A DNA stretch of 64,000 bases, taken from the NCBI GenBank assembly GCA_037974665.1, contig CM075778.1, positions 10,405,001 to 10,469,000 of the forward strand, in the 5' to 3' direction. The translations under genes were made by a program, and so were the position numbers. The stretch comes from Ehretia macrophylla (lineage: Eukaryota; Streptophyta; Magnoliopsida; Boraginales; Ehretiaceae). Below, piece after piece: positions 10,457 through 22,501 of this stretch. The stretch's first letter is position 1. Every line of letters starts with the position of its first letter. Below the pieces are notes generated by a model. The model searched no databases, was not told where the DNA came from, and worked only from the letters and a program-made list of their open reading frames with translations.

Positions 10457-13400
10457 CTAAGCTATTGGGCCAACACCCAATGTTTGAAAATGCTTGCTCA
10501 ATTGGACGCTCCCTAACGCTTTAGTGAAGATATCTGCACAATTATCTTTTGTAGGGCAGTACTCCATGTAGATTTCACATTCCTCGATCAGTTCCCTCAC
10601 ATAGTGATACTGAATCTCTATGTGTTTTGTTCTAGTATGAAATACTGGATTCTTTGACATGACTATACAACTCTGACTGTCACATTTTAACTTTGTTGCT
10701 TCCTCTATTGGAATGCCAATATCAGTCATGATGCATCGTAGCCAAACAGCTTCACAGGATGCTACACAAGCAGCCTTGTATTCCGCCTCCGTTGATGAAA
10801 GTGCAACGGTGGGTTGCTTCTTACTAGACCATGAGATGATTCCACCACCGAATGTGAATACGTAACCTGTAACATATTTTCTTGAGTCAATATCACCAGC
10901 CCAGTCTGAGTCACAGTACCTAGATAAAGTATCTCCAAACTTATATGATATCCCATACTCCAACATGCCTTTGAGATATTTGAGGATTCGCATCCCTGCT
11001 TGCCAGTGACTTTGTTTCGGTTTATTTGAAAACCGACTGAGAACTCCCACAGCATAACTAATATCAGGTCTTGTGTTACAAAGGAAGATTAAACTTCCCA
11101 CCAACCTTCTGTAGAGCTTGTTATCAACTTGTTCTGAAGGATCGTCAATTGATAACTTTGTATTCACTTCCATCGGGGTGACAACCGGTTTGCACTCGAA
11201 CATACCAAATACAATCAGAAGCTCACGAACATATCGTTGCTGCGAGATGAAGATAGTATGAGGTTTTTGCCATACCTCGATTCCCAAGCAATAATGAAGA
11301 AGACCAAGATTTGTCATTTCAAATTCTTGGCTCAACCATTCTTGCGTCTTCCGAATATTATCTTCATGGTCACCAGTGATTACAAGATCATCCACATATA
11401 GAACTACAATTACCTTCTTTCCTTGTTCACTTAGAACATACAAGTTGGCCTCTGATTTGCTTCTACAGAAACCATGTTGCAAGAAGAAAGAGTCTATACG
11501 TTTGTACCAAGCTCGTGGTGCTTGCTTAAACCCATATAAAGCCTTTTTCAATTTGCAGACTTTTTCTTCTTCACCTGGTATTTGGAAGCCAGGGAGTTGT
11601 GCAACGTAGACTTCTTCTTCAAGTTGCCCATTAAGAAAAGCTGACTTGACATCTATTTGATGTACAATCCATTCATAATGCGCGGCAGCTGCAACAACTA
11701 GCCTGATTGTTGACATTTTTGCTGTTGGAGCAAAGGTTTCATATACATCAAAACCTTCGACTTACGAAAATCCTTGTGCTACAAGGCGTGCCTTGTATTT
11801 TTCAAGACTTCCATCTGCCTTGTACTTCACTTTCCAGATCCATTTGGTGCCGATAATTTTTCTGTTCGGTGGCTTTTCAACGATCTCCCAAGTATCATTT
11901 TTTATAATACTATCATACTCGGCTTGCATAGCTGCTCTCCAATTTGGATCTGACATGGCTTCCTCCACAGTTACCGGTTCTTTTACCGTCTTGATGATTT
12001 GGGTCATCAAAGCCATGTTTACTAGTTGTTGTCCTGATCTGTTCTGCTCCTCTATTCTCTTTGATCGTCTTAGTCCATCAGGACGTGGACTATCATCAGT
12101 AATTCCTGGATTTCTTCCATCAAAGAGCTGTTGGAACCACTTCGGTTGCGGCTTCCTTGTGGGTACAACAGGTTGGTCTTCAGTCTCCTCATTATTAGAG
12201 ACTTTTTCATTGTTCAACGGTCGTTGTTCAGGCACTTGGTGGATTACTTCATCAGTTGATGACGAAATGGCAGGACCTCTATCCTCCATTGAGTGTGGTC
12301 GCTCATTAAACACCACATCTCGGCTTATGATCACCTTCTTGGCCTCTACATCATAGAGTCTGTATACTTTAGACTTTTCACTATATCCCAAGAAAATGCC
12401 CTTCTTGCTCTTGTCATCCAATTTCTTTCGATTTTCATTTGGAATGTGTACAAAACACTCACACCCAAATTTTCTTAAATGAGACACAAAAGGTTTCGTA
12501 CCATAATAAGCCTCATTAGGAGTCTTATCGTTGAGTGCCCTGGTTGAGCACCGATTGAGGATGTATACCGCTGTGTTGACTGCTTCAGCCCAGAATATGT
12601 CAGGTAGGCCAGCACCTTTCAACATGCATCGAGCCATTTCTACAATTGTTCGATTTCTTCGTTCCACAACTCCATTTTGTTGTGGTGTATATGGAGCAGT
12701 CAATTGGCACTTAATCCCAAACTTGTCGCAGTAGTTGGTGAACTCTGTAGAACAAAATTCCCCTCCACGATCAGTACGAAGTTTCTTCAACTGAGTTGTG
12801 TTCTCATTTGTCATAAGTTTGTGCCACACTTTAAATTTTTCAAGAGCATCAGCCTTGTCCCGAAGAAAGTACACCCACATCTTCCTACTATAATCGTCGA
12901 CTAACAGCATAAAGTAGGAAGATCCTCCCAACGCCGTCGTAGTCATTTTTCCGCAGAGGTCAGCATGTACCAACTCTAGAGAAGCATTTGATTGGTTATG
13001 ACTCTCTTTGGGAAATGACTGTCTATGTTGCTTGCCCAGCATACAAGCTTTACATGGTCCTTCAATTTCTTCAATTGAAGGCAAGTCGGCCACCATCTTC
13101 TTCTTTTGCATTTCCTTTAACACATGATAGGAAATGTGCCCGAATCTTTCATGCCAAAGTTGACTTGTTTTGGCATCCACGACAGCAGAAAGAGAGCTGA
13201 TTTCGTAAAGATTATTTTTGCGAATACCTTTACTCACGATATTTTGATCCTTATCAAGAATCAAAGCTTCCGTCTTCTTGAATCGCACTTCTAGATCATT
13301 ATATGTAATAGCAGCTACAGATAGCAAATTTCTGGTGATCTGGGGTACAAAGAGTACGTTGGACAGCTTCTTGCTTCCTCCATCTTTAGACACGAGCGAG

Positions 13401-14506
13401 ATGGTTCCAGTGCCCTCAACGGGACACCTAGCATTATTCCCGACGATAACATTCATTGGTTCTTGTAGAGGTTTTATGGAGTCATATAACTCCTTCTTGC
13501 TGGTCATGTGTCGGGAAGCTCCACTATCTAACACCCATGCACTTGTTTGATGTACATGTGCGCTAGTACACGTTTCCTCCGATACATTTGTTACAGTAAA
13601 CAGATGCACTTCCGTTTCAGCCGTATTGGCAGATTCTTTATTTCTCCAATTTGGCTTTAAAGTTCCGTTCTTCTCGTCATGGATTCGTTTCCTGCAATCT
13701 TTGACAGCATGACCTTTCTTATTGCAGTAGTAGCACGATCCAGAAAACGTCTTCTTCTTTGCTTTCTTCTTTTCTTCTTGGTTACTCCTCGCCTTGGCTG
13801 TAAAGACAGAGTCAAGTTGATTTTCTCTGCTCCTCAGTCTCATCTCCTCCTCCATCAACATGGCAGTGAATTCTTCAAACGTCAAAGGAGGAATGCGAAC
13901 TTGTGTATTGAGTGTTGTCACAAGGCCGTCAAATTTTGAAGGCAACACTCTAATGCACCTTCGAGCTAGTTCCTCGGTTGATTTGGCAATACCAACTGCA
14001 GCCATTTGATCACGTAGGTTTTTCATCCTACTGATAAATGACTCAGCTGCTTTATCTTCACTTAATCTCTCAGCAACTAACTGATTCTCCAAGTTTTGAA
14101 TGTGAGTCTGGTTCCTTGTTTCATACTGATTTCTCAGTATGTTCCAAGCTTCAGTTGCCTTGGTTGTGTGTTGAATTAGAGTAAGGACGGAATCTTGAAC
14201 ATTTGTTACAATTGCACAAAGTGCATCAGCATTTCGTCTCCTCCATTTTTTAACAAGCTGAGGATCTGGAGGTGTGACCTTTTTTGTATCATCTTCAGCA
14301 CGGACTGCAACTGGTTCTGCATCTGTGCCTAACACTGTATCAAGGAGTTCGTAGGAGTCCAGAACTGTAGTGATTTTGAACTTCCACAAAAGATAGTTCG
14401 TACCATCAAGCTTTCCTTCTGTGAAGGTAGGGGGACGGATACGAATTGTCGGTACTAAACCGGAACTAGAACTGGTAGAAGAAGAACTAGCACATTGAGT
14501 AGTCAT
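10457..14506 (-). pseudogene. Copia A gag-pol polyprotein, broken by one stop codon
   Basis: The 1,350-codon frame is complete from ATG at 14506 to the final stop at 10457 except for a TAA at 11762-11764, just after the RT motif KARLVAQGFS. Domains seen: gag with a CCHC zinc knuckle CYYCNKKGHAVKDC near residue 257; aspartic protease WVLDSGASRHM near 323; GAG-pre-integrase LWHERFGH; integrase core with D in ADLCGK (about 515), D in TDRGGEF (about 577) and E in QNGVVERR (about 615); reverse transcriptase with YVDDLVITG; RNase H with DSDWAGD and SSTEAEYKA; and the copia C-terminal motif TRTKHIEIQYHYVRE. The stop sits where Gln is usual, so it looks like a single CAA to TAA change. Everything else reads as functional, and the element could have moved until recently. 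Confidence 0.93.
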
Positions 14507-14552
14507 AGTTGTTGAGCTTTACTAGACAAGATTGTTGTTAAGAGCCCATTAA

Positions 14553-14565
14553 GCTCTTGATACCA
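14553..14565 (-). promoter_or_regulatory. Copia A primer binding site (initiator Met tRNA type)
   Basis: Directly inside the 5' LTR the minus strand reads TGGTATCAAGAGC, one base longer than the usual plant PBS TGGTATCAGAGC complementary to the 3' end of tRNA-iMet. Confidence 0.85.
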
Positions 14566-15157
14566 TGTAAGAATATAACCAATTTTTCAGAAACGTTTTA
14601 ACAACAATTAAGTAAAAAGACAATACTACTCGTTATAACAATTCAATATAACACATACAAGATAAATGTCCCACCGTGCGCTCTCAAGATTAGAGCTTCA
14701 ATGGCTTCTGGACTTACAAGAAGAATACAAGAAAGAAAGACTAACTTAGGATTGTGTTTGGAGTTGTGTTGTGGATGAAAATGATGAACTAATGCATGCC
14801 TATTTATAGAATTCAGCTAGCCCGCTACAGGAGACTTTCCTATCAAACATTTCAATCTTGGTTGGCTTTACCAACCATGTTCAAAGTATTTACCACCCAT
14901 ATTTATCACATGGGTGGCTACAATTGACCACATGGATGGCTAGCATCCAAGTCAACTTCTAGGAAGTTTCCTTTGGTCAAATTGGCTAACTTTAGCATTG
15001 CATCAACCCGACGTCATCTTAGGTAATTCCAAATTCCCGAACTTCTTTCTTGTAGCCATCGCGATCTCTTTTGACCTCATCGACGTTTAAGTCGGAATCA
15101 TTAATTTATGCTACCATATAATTAACGATACTTATTATGAAGAGGTGGATATTGACA
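14566..15157 (-). repeat. Copia A 5' LTR
   Basis: Same termini and length as the LTR at 9827-10418. In element orientation it is upstream of gag and would hold the promoter; a minus-strand TATAAATAGG stretch lies near 14800-14812. Confidence 0.9.
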
Positions 15158-15159
15158 TA

Positions 15160-15295
15160 TAAGTATCGGGTGATAGCCTAAATGAGTGCTCGATTGTCAA
15201 CTCAAGGGTGATGGGAGCAAAGTCCAGAGACTGAGCGATAGAGCATGCTTCTCCAAGTATGAGAGCTTCAGCTTGTAAAGTAGGGTTGCTATTCA
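15160..15295 (-). pseudogene. RNase H-like (RVT_3) fragment interrupted by Copia A
   Basis: Minus-strand translation of the right flank reads NPTLQAEALILGEACSIAQSL followed by a segment like the (E)SDN motif region, the typical core of a plant RVT_3 RNase H domain, then runs into the LTR of Copia A. The left flank (9770-9826) in the same orientation gives a short segment that could be the domain's C-terminal part, but that is weak. It is similar in kind to the piece at 1960-2350. Confidence 0.6.
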
Positions 15296-15299
15296 ATCA

Positions 15300-16980
15300 G
15301 TTTCTTTTATATATAATGAATTTTACACACATATAAAATTCATTTTCTTTCTCATAAATTAATGTCATCGATTAAAAATTTTTCCTATAAAGCATCAGCC
15401 TAGTCCTAGGGATCTTAAATGGTCCTAAAAAATAGTTGCCAAACTTGCTGTACCTTCCGCTTTGGAATACGATGCATCTGTGCACATTTAAGACTATTAG
15501 TTTAGGTAACTGACCGTAATTATTCTATCAGACCGTTTACTATTGTTATTGATGTGACAAGCAAGTTATCCATTGTATGACACGTGGCTTGTCTTTGTTA
15601 CTACTTTGAGCAGAGAAGACTTATTTAGTTTTCATAATTGGTGTCCAAAAATTATTAAACGGACATGCATTTAAAAGGAATAAATATCAAATGACCATAA
15701 TGGAACAAAAACTTTTCGAAATTAACAGATTAGGTCTTGTCAAAAAAAAAAGATTTTAAACAATTTTTTTCCTTTAAACTTGTTCCCACGTGTTGTGGGG
15801 TTAATTTTAAATTTTGTTTTACAAAACGTGTCGCCACATGTTGTGTTAGAGTAAACTTTTTTAATCAATTATTTGTTCAAAACGTATAGTAAAATGACTC
15901 TCGAAATTGCATGCGATCTATGAGCCAATCAACAAACCGATTCACTCACAATTTATCATAAGAATTTTTTTTTTGGTCTTACGCCAAATATTTAATTAAC
16001 AATCGAATCGTTGTCGAAACGTAATTGACAATTACTCTATCGTCTTCTCTGCAAACGATCGATGTTCCTTTAAGTTCCTTTTTATCATGCACCAAGTATC
16101 ATATATGATGTTAAAGTCAAAGTGAAAATCGCCATATCATATGTCTATCACTATGTGATAACATTATATGATTTAAGCATCAAAACACATCATTATTGTT
16201 GGATTAATTTTTTAGTACAAAATGTACCCAAATAATTAAATTATGAGATCACCGCAAAAAATGTAATAAATATTTAGAAATATAGAATTAATTTCAAAAT
16301 ATAGGAACATGCATATAGGTATCTATAAATTAGCCAAACAAGAAAATATAAAGATGCACGTAACTGTTTATAAGAATCCAAAAAGTACGAATATGAATAA
16401 AATAAATTATTCTCTAATAGCCTAAATTTTAATCGCTTCATTGCTTAAAACATAGATACGATTTTTGTGAAACAATCATATTCAATTTTAAATGAAGTTT
16501 TTGTTTAGTAACTTGGCAAAAAAAAAGTATTGTTGAATTAGTCGTTAACCATATGTAACATGCTAACTCTAGACACCAAATTAAATGGGCTTTTCTTCTC
16601 TTTCAAGAAATGGCAAACAAACCACTCTCTTTATCAATCTATGCAATCAGGGCTAGTTCGCGAAGCCCAAATATTTAAAGTGGCCATGACCCTCCATAAA
16701 ATGGGCCTAAAAAATGAGCATATATGAGAAATTGTTAACCCAGCATGAAAAGAATATATGTATATGTAACTTGCCCTAACTGGGGAAGTCTACCAAAAAG
16801 GTCCAAAACTGACATGCATAAGACTAAGAGTAAGTGGTGAACATTTAAATAAGCTAAAAAAGAAGAGTTGGGAATGAAATGAAGATGAAAAAATATCAAA
16901 GTTATTTCTATAGGCATGTAGACTATCCATACATACACGGTAAGTAGTGTTGAAATGAAGATGAATAGTGATAAATATTA
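15300..16980. other. AT-rich intergenic DNA
   Basis: No gene supported. Poly-A/T stretches and short open frames without motifs. Confidence 0.5.
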
Positions 16981-16984
16981 TTAG

Positions 16985-17350
16985 TGATTGGTACATCGGA
17001 ATGAGTTGGGAATGAAATGACATTTTCAACTCCATTTCGAATCCCTTGCTTAGTATGAGGAAATGTACTTATTTTCAAATGACTAACATAACCCCATGAA
17101 AACATAACATTTTAAAATACATGTCCCTTATATGTATAGATTCTTTTGTCAAACTAAAAATAATAATAATAATAACAACAACAACAATAAATATAATAAT
17201 AAGAGTGCAAACAAATAATGTAATAAAAAATAATAATGATTAATATTTCTATTATTAATATTATTATTACTAGTATTATTATTTATCATGTTTATGTTTT
17301 TACAATTATGTTAATGTTTATTCTTATTTTCAATACTACAATAATAAAAA
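16985..17350. mobile_element. Second copy (partial) of the AT-rich MITE-like element
   Basis: Starts GAGTTGGGAATGAAATGACA, matching the reversed right end of the element at 8775-9748 (GAGTTGGGAATAGAATGACA), then has related spacer and a short (AAT)n/(AAC)n tract at 17157-17205. Its far end was not resolved. Confidence 0.4.
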
Positions 17351-17689
17351 GGGTAATCATACCATATTATAAAGATCATTTCTATAATATTGTATACTAA
17401 CACACAAACATGGGTATAGAATCAATATACATTTACATATACCCAAATACATCATATACATAAGTTATGGTAAAGGTTATTTTTATTTCATCGAATAGTG
17501 TTGAGTTATGAGCTACGATACTGAGGGGAAAAGAGAGAGCCTTTCTTAAGATATTAGACAATCGTGACTCTTCTCTTGAGTGAGTGCAACCAAATTTTAG
17601 CTGGAGTTGGACCGAAAATTCGCAAAGTTTGAGAACTTGTTTCACTGCATACTCCTGATGATCTATAAGTGTTTAGATATTTAGATCAA

Positions 17690-18250
17690 AGTATAAGTTA
17701 TAATATACTAATTATATGCAAATCTATGAATAATGCAGCAGCAGATTCTTGATGCATCAAGTGCAGTGCTTTTCTCGGTGGAAAAATGTGTAAGGAGTTA
17801 TTTCGAGAGAAGGTACACAGGGACATAGTCCGTGACAACAAGCATGTAGACGCGCTATCCGGGTACGGTTGGTAGCTTGCCCACAATATCCATCCCTCAC
17901 TTCATGAATGACCACGGGAAAGAAATGCTAGCAAGTGGTTCGGGCGATTGGTGAGGAACCTATGCAAGCCTTTGGCAATTGTCACACTTTTTCAGATATT
18001 TGGTAGCATCGCTACGCATTGTCGGCTAGTAGTACCCTGCCGTGAAAGCTCTATTGGCAAGATTGCGCGCCCTGAAGTGGTTATCACACTGCCCTTAATG
18101 TAACTCAGCTAGGATATAGTCTGCCTCCTCCTTACTGATGCACCAGAGGTATGGTCCAAAGTATGACCTCCGATAGAACCTACCTTCGATGAGACAAAAC
18201 CTTGCCGCTTTTGATCTAAGCTTGCGAGCTTCGTTACGGTCATCTGGCAG
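17690..18250 (-). pseudogene. Gypsy A integrase, N-terminal part only
   Basis: Minus-strand reading shows the zinc-binding region with KKCDNCQ near 17960-17990 and the first catalytic Asp in a GMDIVGKLP-like stretch at about 17880-17900. Stops (after AELH, after GYY, after RLA) break it, and it fades out after a VTDYV-like piece. Confidence 0.7.
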
Positions 18251-18268
18251 GATGTCATCTCGTATGTA

Positions 18269-18874
18269 CTATATGATATGGGTCATCCAAGTCGACACTT
18301 CATTGACGCTCGCTACCTCAACTGACCTATCTTTCCACACTGCGGGCCACAAAAAGTAAACAACAGGTACTACCTTCGGGGCTGCGACTTGGGTAGCCGC
18401 CTCCAAGGCTACTAGTGCGTCGGTGTGACTATTATCATCCCTGCTTATCTGTTTTATCTCAAATTCCTCAAAGGTTGCCTGTAGCTCTTTGACGATTGCC
18501 AGGTAGGCTGCCATCTTATCATCTCTTACTTCGTAGGCTTCGAGGGTCTGATTGACCACCAACTGCGAGTCGCTGCTGATGGTTATTCTCCTGATATTCA
18601 TTTCCTTGGCCAAAGTGAGCCTTGCAATTAGGGCTTCGTACTCTGTTTCGTTGTTCATAGCCTTGAAACCACATTTGATAGACCGCTCTATATTGTCTCC
18701 CTTGGGATATCGTAGCACTAACCCAAGGCCGGAGCCCTTGACATTACTTGCTCCATCCATGCTTAGATCCCACATCTCTTGGCCCGCTGAGACGTTGAGG
18801 CATAACGACTCTTTTTCTGCTAACAGATGGATGCTTGGTGTGAAATCAGCCACAAAGTCAGCTAGGGCTTGCAA
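18269..18874 (-). pseudogene. Gypsy A second RNase H (RVT_3 / 'archaeal' type) domain
   Basis: 201 codons. WDLSMDGASN carries the first catalytic Asp, NNETEYEALIARL the Glu, ISSDSQLVVNQ the second Asp, and NSHTDALVAL the final Asp, so all four RNase H catalytic positions are present. In Tat elements this domain follows the normal RNase H and precedes integrase. It is in the same frame as the upstream RNase H, separated by stops. Confidence 0.85.
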
Positions 18875-18889
18875 TTTAATCGCGGTCCG

Positions 18890-19570
18890 CGACTGGTAAG
18901 AGACTTCATACTCGCTGAGCTCGATTGCCTACTTCGAAAGTCGCCCAGAAAGCTCGGGCTTATGCAACACGGACTTGAGAGGGAAAGTGGTTAAGACCAC
19001 TATCGGATGACATTAGAAATAGGGTTGTAACTTCCGAGCCGCAGTGACAAGGGCCAGTGCCAACTTCTCCAACAGGCTGTACCTTGTCTCGACATCAAGT
19101 AGGGCTTTGCTTGTGTAGTAGACTGGATGCTGCTTTCTTCCTTCTTCTCGTACTAGGACTGCACTTACCATTGTTTCTGAAACGGCCAAGTAGATCATTA
19201 TGGTTTCCCCATCTTTTGGTTTAGAAAGCAACGACGGACTAGAAAGATAGGTTTTCAGTTGTTGCAATGCTTCCTCGTAGGCTGGTGTCCACATGAAGTC
19301 TTTATTTTTTCGGAGGGTCTCAAAGAACAAATGACACTTCTCGGAGGACCGAGAGATAAACCGATTTAGAGCCGCGAGCCTACCAGTGAGCTTTTAAACT
19401 TCCTTGATATTGGTAGGAGATGGGATATTGAGGATGGACTTGATTTGGTCGGGGTGAGCTTTGATCCCACGCCGGGTAACCAAGTATCTTAAGAACTTTC
19501 TAGAGGCGACCCTGAACGAGCATTTCGTGGGATTCAGCTTCATGTTATACTTTTGCAAAATTTTGAATGT
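18890..19570 (-). pseudogene. Gypsy A connection region and first RNase H domain
   Basis: The frame continues from RT through a connection segment into QLKTYLSSPSLLSKP, VSAVLVREEG, PVYYTSKAL and TRYSLLEKLALAL (19330-19013), typical of the RT-linked RNase H. Single in-frame stops occur near 19557, 19397, 19014 and 18930. Confidence 0.8.
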
Positions 19571-20281
19571 CTAGTTCAAGTGACTGAGATGGTCTTCCAC
19601 AACAAAAGACTTTACCAGCATGTCATCGATGTAGACCTCCATGGTTTGTCCCAACAAGTCGGCGAACATCTTGTTAACCAGTCGTTGGTAGGTTGTTCTC
19701 GCATTCTTCAGGCCAAAAGACATGACTTTGTAGCAGTATATACCACATTCAGTGACGAACGCCGTCTTCTCCTGGTCATCTGGATGCATGAGTATTTGGT
19801 TGTAACCGGAAAAAGTATCCATGAAAGTGAGAAGTTCATGCCCAGCCGTTGCATCTACCATCTTGTCTATGTGCAGGAGGGGAAATGAGTCTTTTGGACA
19901 GGCCTTGTTTAAGTCCGTAAAGTCGATGCAGACTTTCCATTTACCATTTTTCTTCTTCATTACCACCACATTTGCCAACCAGTCGGGATAGAGAACCTCG
20001 CGAATGGACCCGATGTCCATTAACTTTTGAACCTCCTCGTAGATAATTTGATTCTTTTCCGCAGCAAACTTTCGTCGTTTCTGTTTTACTGGATGGTAGG
20101 TTGGGTTAGCTTGTAGTCTGTGTACCATGACTGCTGGGTCAATTCCGGTCATGTCCGCATGGGACCAAGCAAAACAATCATGATGGCGGCAGAGAAAGTC
20201 TACTAGTTGGTCGCGCAGCTCTGGCTTTAATCTCGATCCAATTTGGACAACACAATCAGGGTGGTCTGGGTGGATCTGCAC
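19571..20281 (-). pseudogene. Gypsy A reverse transcriptase
   Basis: 236 open codons. Visible: QKRRKFA, VVMKKKNGKWKVCIDFTDLNKACPKDSFPLP-like block, the DTFSGYNQI box with a catalytic Asp, FGLKNA, TYQRLVNKMF, and the YIDDMLVKS box with the two catalytic Asp residues. The core looks intact; the flanking stops and frame changes are what disable it. Confidence 0.9.
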
Positions 20282-20295
20282 CTCATCGAGTTCCT

Positions 20296-20772
20296 CTATG
20301 GTAGGCTAGTCAGGGCAACTAGAGTGTCATGGCTGACCTTCCTAAGGGTAACGCGATAGCACTCGCGAGAATCCCCTTGCTGTCCTCGTATCTCTGCTGT
20401 CCCCCACTTCGTCGGGAACTTAATTATTTGGTGGTAGATTGATGGGATTGCTTTCATCTCATGAATCCATGGTCGTCCCAATATGATGTTATAGGAAGAT
20501 GGACAGTCTATTACCAGGAACCGAGTGTGGTGGTTAACGCCCTCGGTGTAAGTAGGGAAAACAATCTCTTCGATAGTACTCTTGTGTTCGCCACTGAACC
20601 CAATTAAGGTGGTTGAACGTCGAGTAATACAGGCTTCATCAATTCCCATTCCCCTAAGGGCATCTAGCATGAGGACGTTGGCAGAGCTGCCGTTATCGAC
20701 TAGTATCCTTCTGACCAAGCTGTTGGCCACCATCAGCGTTATGACTAGGGTGTCATGGTGCGGATTGTCCAA
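20296..20772 (-). pseudogene. Gypsy A aspartic protease region
   Basis: 158 codons with ILVDNGSSANVL, the retroviral-type active site in which Asn replaces the usual Thr of DTGSS (DNGSS is common in Tat elements), and YNIILGRPWIHEMKAIPSIYHQ, the conserved ILGR flap/C-terminal motif. Confidence 0.85.
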
Positions 20773-20859
20773 GTAGGCTGCTTCATTATTAGAGAACGTG
20801 ATGATCTACTCAAGCTCAAATTCCCTAGGTGGCCGAGGCCTCGAGCCGAAACCAACATC

Positions 20860-22103
20860 TTATTTTATGTGTCTTCTCGCTGCCGAGAGGCTGATACCAC
20901 TAACCTCCGATCTACCAATGATGCAATTTACTATTCGCTCAAGGCATGGCGGCTCAAACGGGGTGACCTCTCGAGCCTTTTGTTTTCCTTCTCGCTGGGC
21001 TATGGCCTGCCTTCCTTTATCAATTAGAAATTGAGTGAGGTACCCCTTTTTCAGCAACTCCGCAACTTCTGTTTTGAGCCCAATACACTCCTTAATTGTG
21101 TGCCCATGGTTGTCGTGGAAGTCACACCATTTGGTTTTATCTCTCCGGTCAGCGGGGGACCTCATCTTCTCGAGCCACTTGACGGCTTCTCCCATTCTCT
21201 TGAGGGTATGAATGAGCTCAATCGAGGCTATACTGAGGTTGTAGTCGGGCACCCTTCACACATTCAGACTGCGATTTGCCTTTGTCCAAGTGGTCTCCCC
21301 TCATCGCGTAATCTCTTATTTCTTCGTTCTTCAGTAGGGTAAGGCTCGCGCCTTTTAGTGCGCGAATCCAATGCTACTGGTCACTTGCGGTATTCTTTAT
21401 CATGGTGCGAGGGCGAAAGACGACGGTTTGATACATCCTCCTCCCACTTGATCTGAGCCCATGCTTTGGCTAAAACATCCTCCATAGTCTTGTACGGGTA
21501 CTTGGTCAGCTCCTTGTATAGATCGGACTCAGGAAGCAGGCCTTTGCGAAAGGCTGAGATAATTGTGGCTATGTTGCAGTGCGGGATGGATACTTTTTCC
21601 TTGTTAAATCTTTCCACATAGTCGCGCAGCAGTTCGCAACTCTTTTGCATAATTAGATAGAGATCATCTTATTGCTTTTCTAATTTTCTGTTGCTCGCAA
21701 ACTATTCCACGAACTTGTCTATTAACTGAGCGAATGAGGAGATGTAGTTGTTCGGTAAACTCGTGTACCATTGTAAGGCGGGTCCTACCAAGGTGGAACA
21801 GAAGCCCTTGCACATGTAGGCTTCACTAGAGTCTCGCGAGACGGCTACTGTGAACATCCTTTGCTTGTATTGCATTATGTGGTCGTCAGGATCAGTAGTC
21901 CCATCGTAGGGTCTCATATTTGGAAAAGTAAACTTAGCTGGCATCTCTACCAAGGCGATATCATCAATAAACAGGGAGTCAGCAAAGTTGTTTGTTGCAC
22001 TCTTCTTGATGGGGACAGGTACCCCAAGGATCCTCTGGATTAAGGATTCCATCTCTTGGAACCGATGAAAAATGTCTTGATTCAGTCCTCCTTCATCTAC
22101 CAA
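20860..22103 (-). pseudogene. Gypsy A gag
   Basis: Three open pieces: 22103-21702 and 21650-21381 in one frame (Retrotrans_gag: YDGTTDPDDHIMQYKQRM, LVGPALQWYTSLP, LRDYVERFNKE) and 21252-20860 in another with WCDFHDNHGHTIKEC, the Tat-type zinc-binding motif that precedes a conserved LKTEVAELLKKGYL segment. Confidence 0.85.
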
Positions 22104-22483
22104 CTGAGTTGGTGGTCGCTCAGTGGCGACAGTAGGTTGGAGGAAAACTCCACTCCCAGGTGTCTATTGTGGTATAGACCCAAGGGATTGCATAGGCGCC
22201 ACTAACTGTTCATGGGCGATCGACTTTCCAAGGTTAGGTGGGGGTGGCAGACATTGTGAGGGTCTTGACCCTTTTTTCTAGCTCGATGTTTTCTTGGCGG
22301 ACAACAGTGTTTTCCGTTTCAAGTTTTTTTAGCTTGTCCTTGCAAGCTTCCATCTCGGCCATCAAGGCCTCCATCTGTGCATGAGAATCGTTCTGAATGC
22401 TCGTTTCGGCCATTGCTTTCGTAGCAAGTAGAAATTACCAAGGGCTGGTAGCTTTCTATCCGAGTAACTAAGTTGTTAGGGCC

Positions 22484-22501
22484 CCACAGTGGGCGCCAAA
22501 T
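22484..22501 (-). promoter_or_regulatory. Gypsy A primer binding site
   Basis: Just inside the LTR the minus strand reads TTTGGCGCCCACTGTGGG, the usual PBS form of Tat-type plant elements. Confidence 0.8.

Larger units (their letters stand above)
9827..15157 (-). mobile_element. Copia A: nearly complete Ty1/copia LTR retrotransposon
   Basis: The element has two LTRs of equal length (592 bp), a tRNA-iMet-type primer binding site, and one gag-pol frame in the order gag, protease, integrase, reverse transcriptase, RNase H, which defines Ty1/copia. It reads on the minus strand. By eye the LTRs differ at about 16 of 592 positions, which points to a fairly recent insertion. I could not find an exact 5-bp target duplication (left flank GATAC, right flank TATAA). 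The flanks belong to a decayed RNase H pseudogene. Confidence 0.95.

Noticed and set aside
11793..13939. Several plus-strand open frames of 60-187 codons
   Set aside because: They are antisense shadows of the Copia A polyprotein, which has clear domains on the minus strand.
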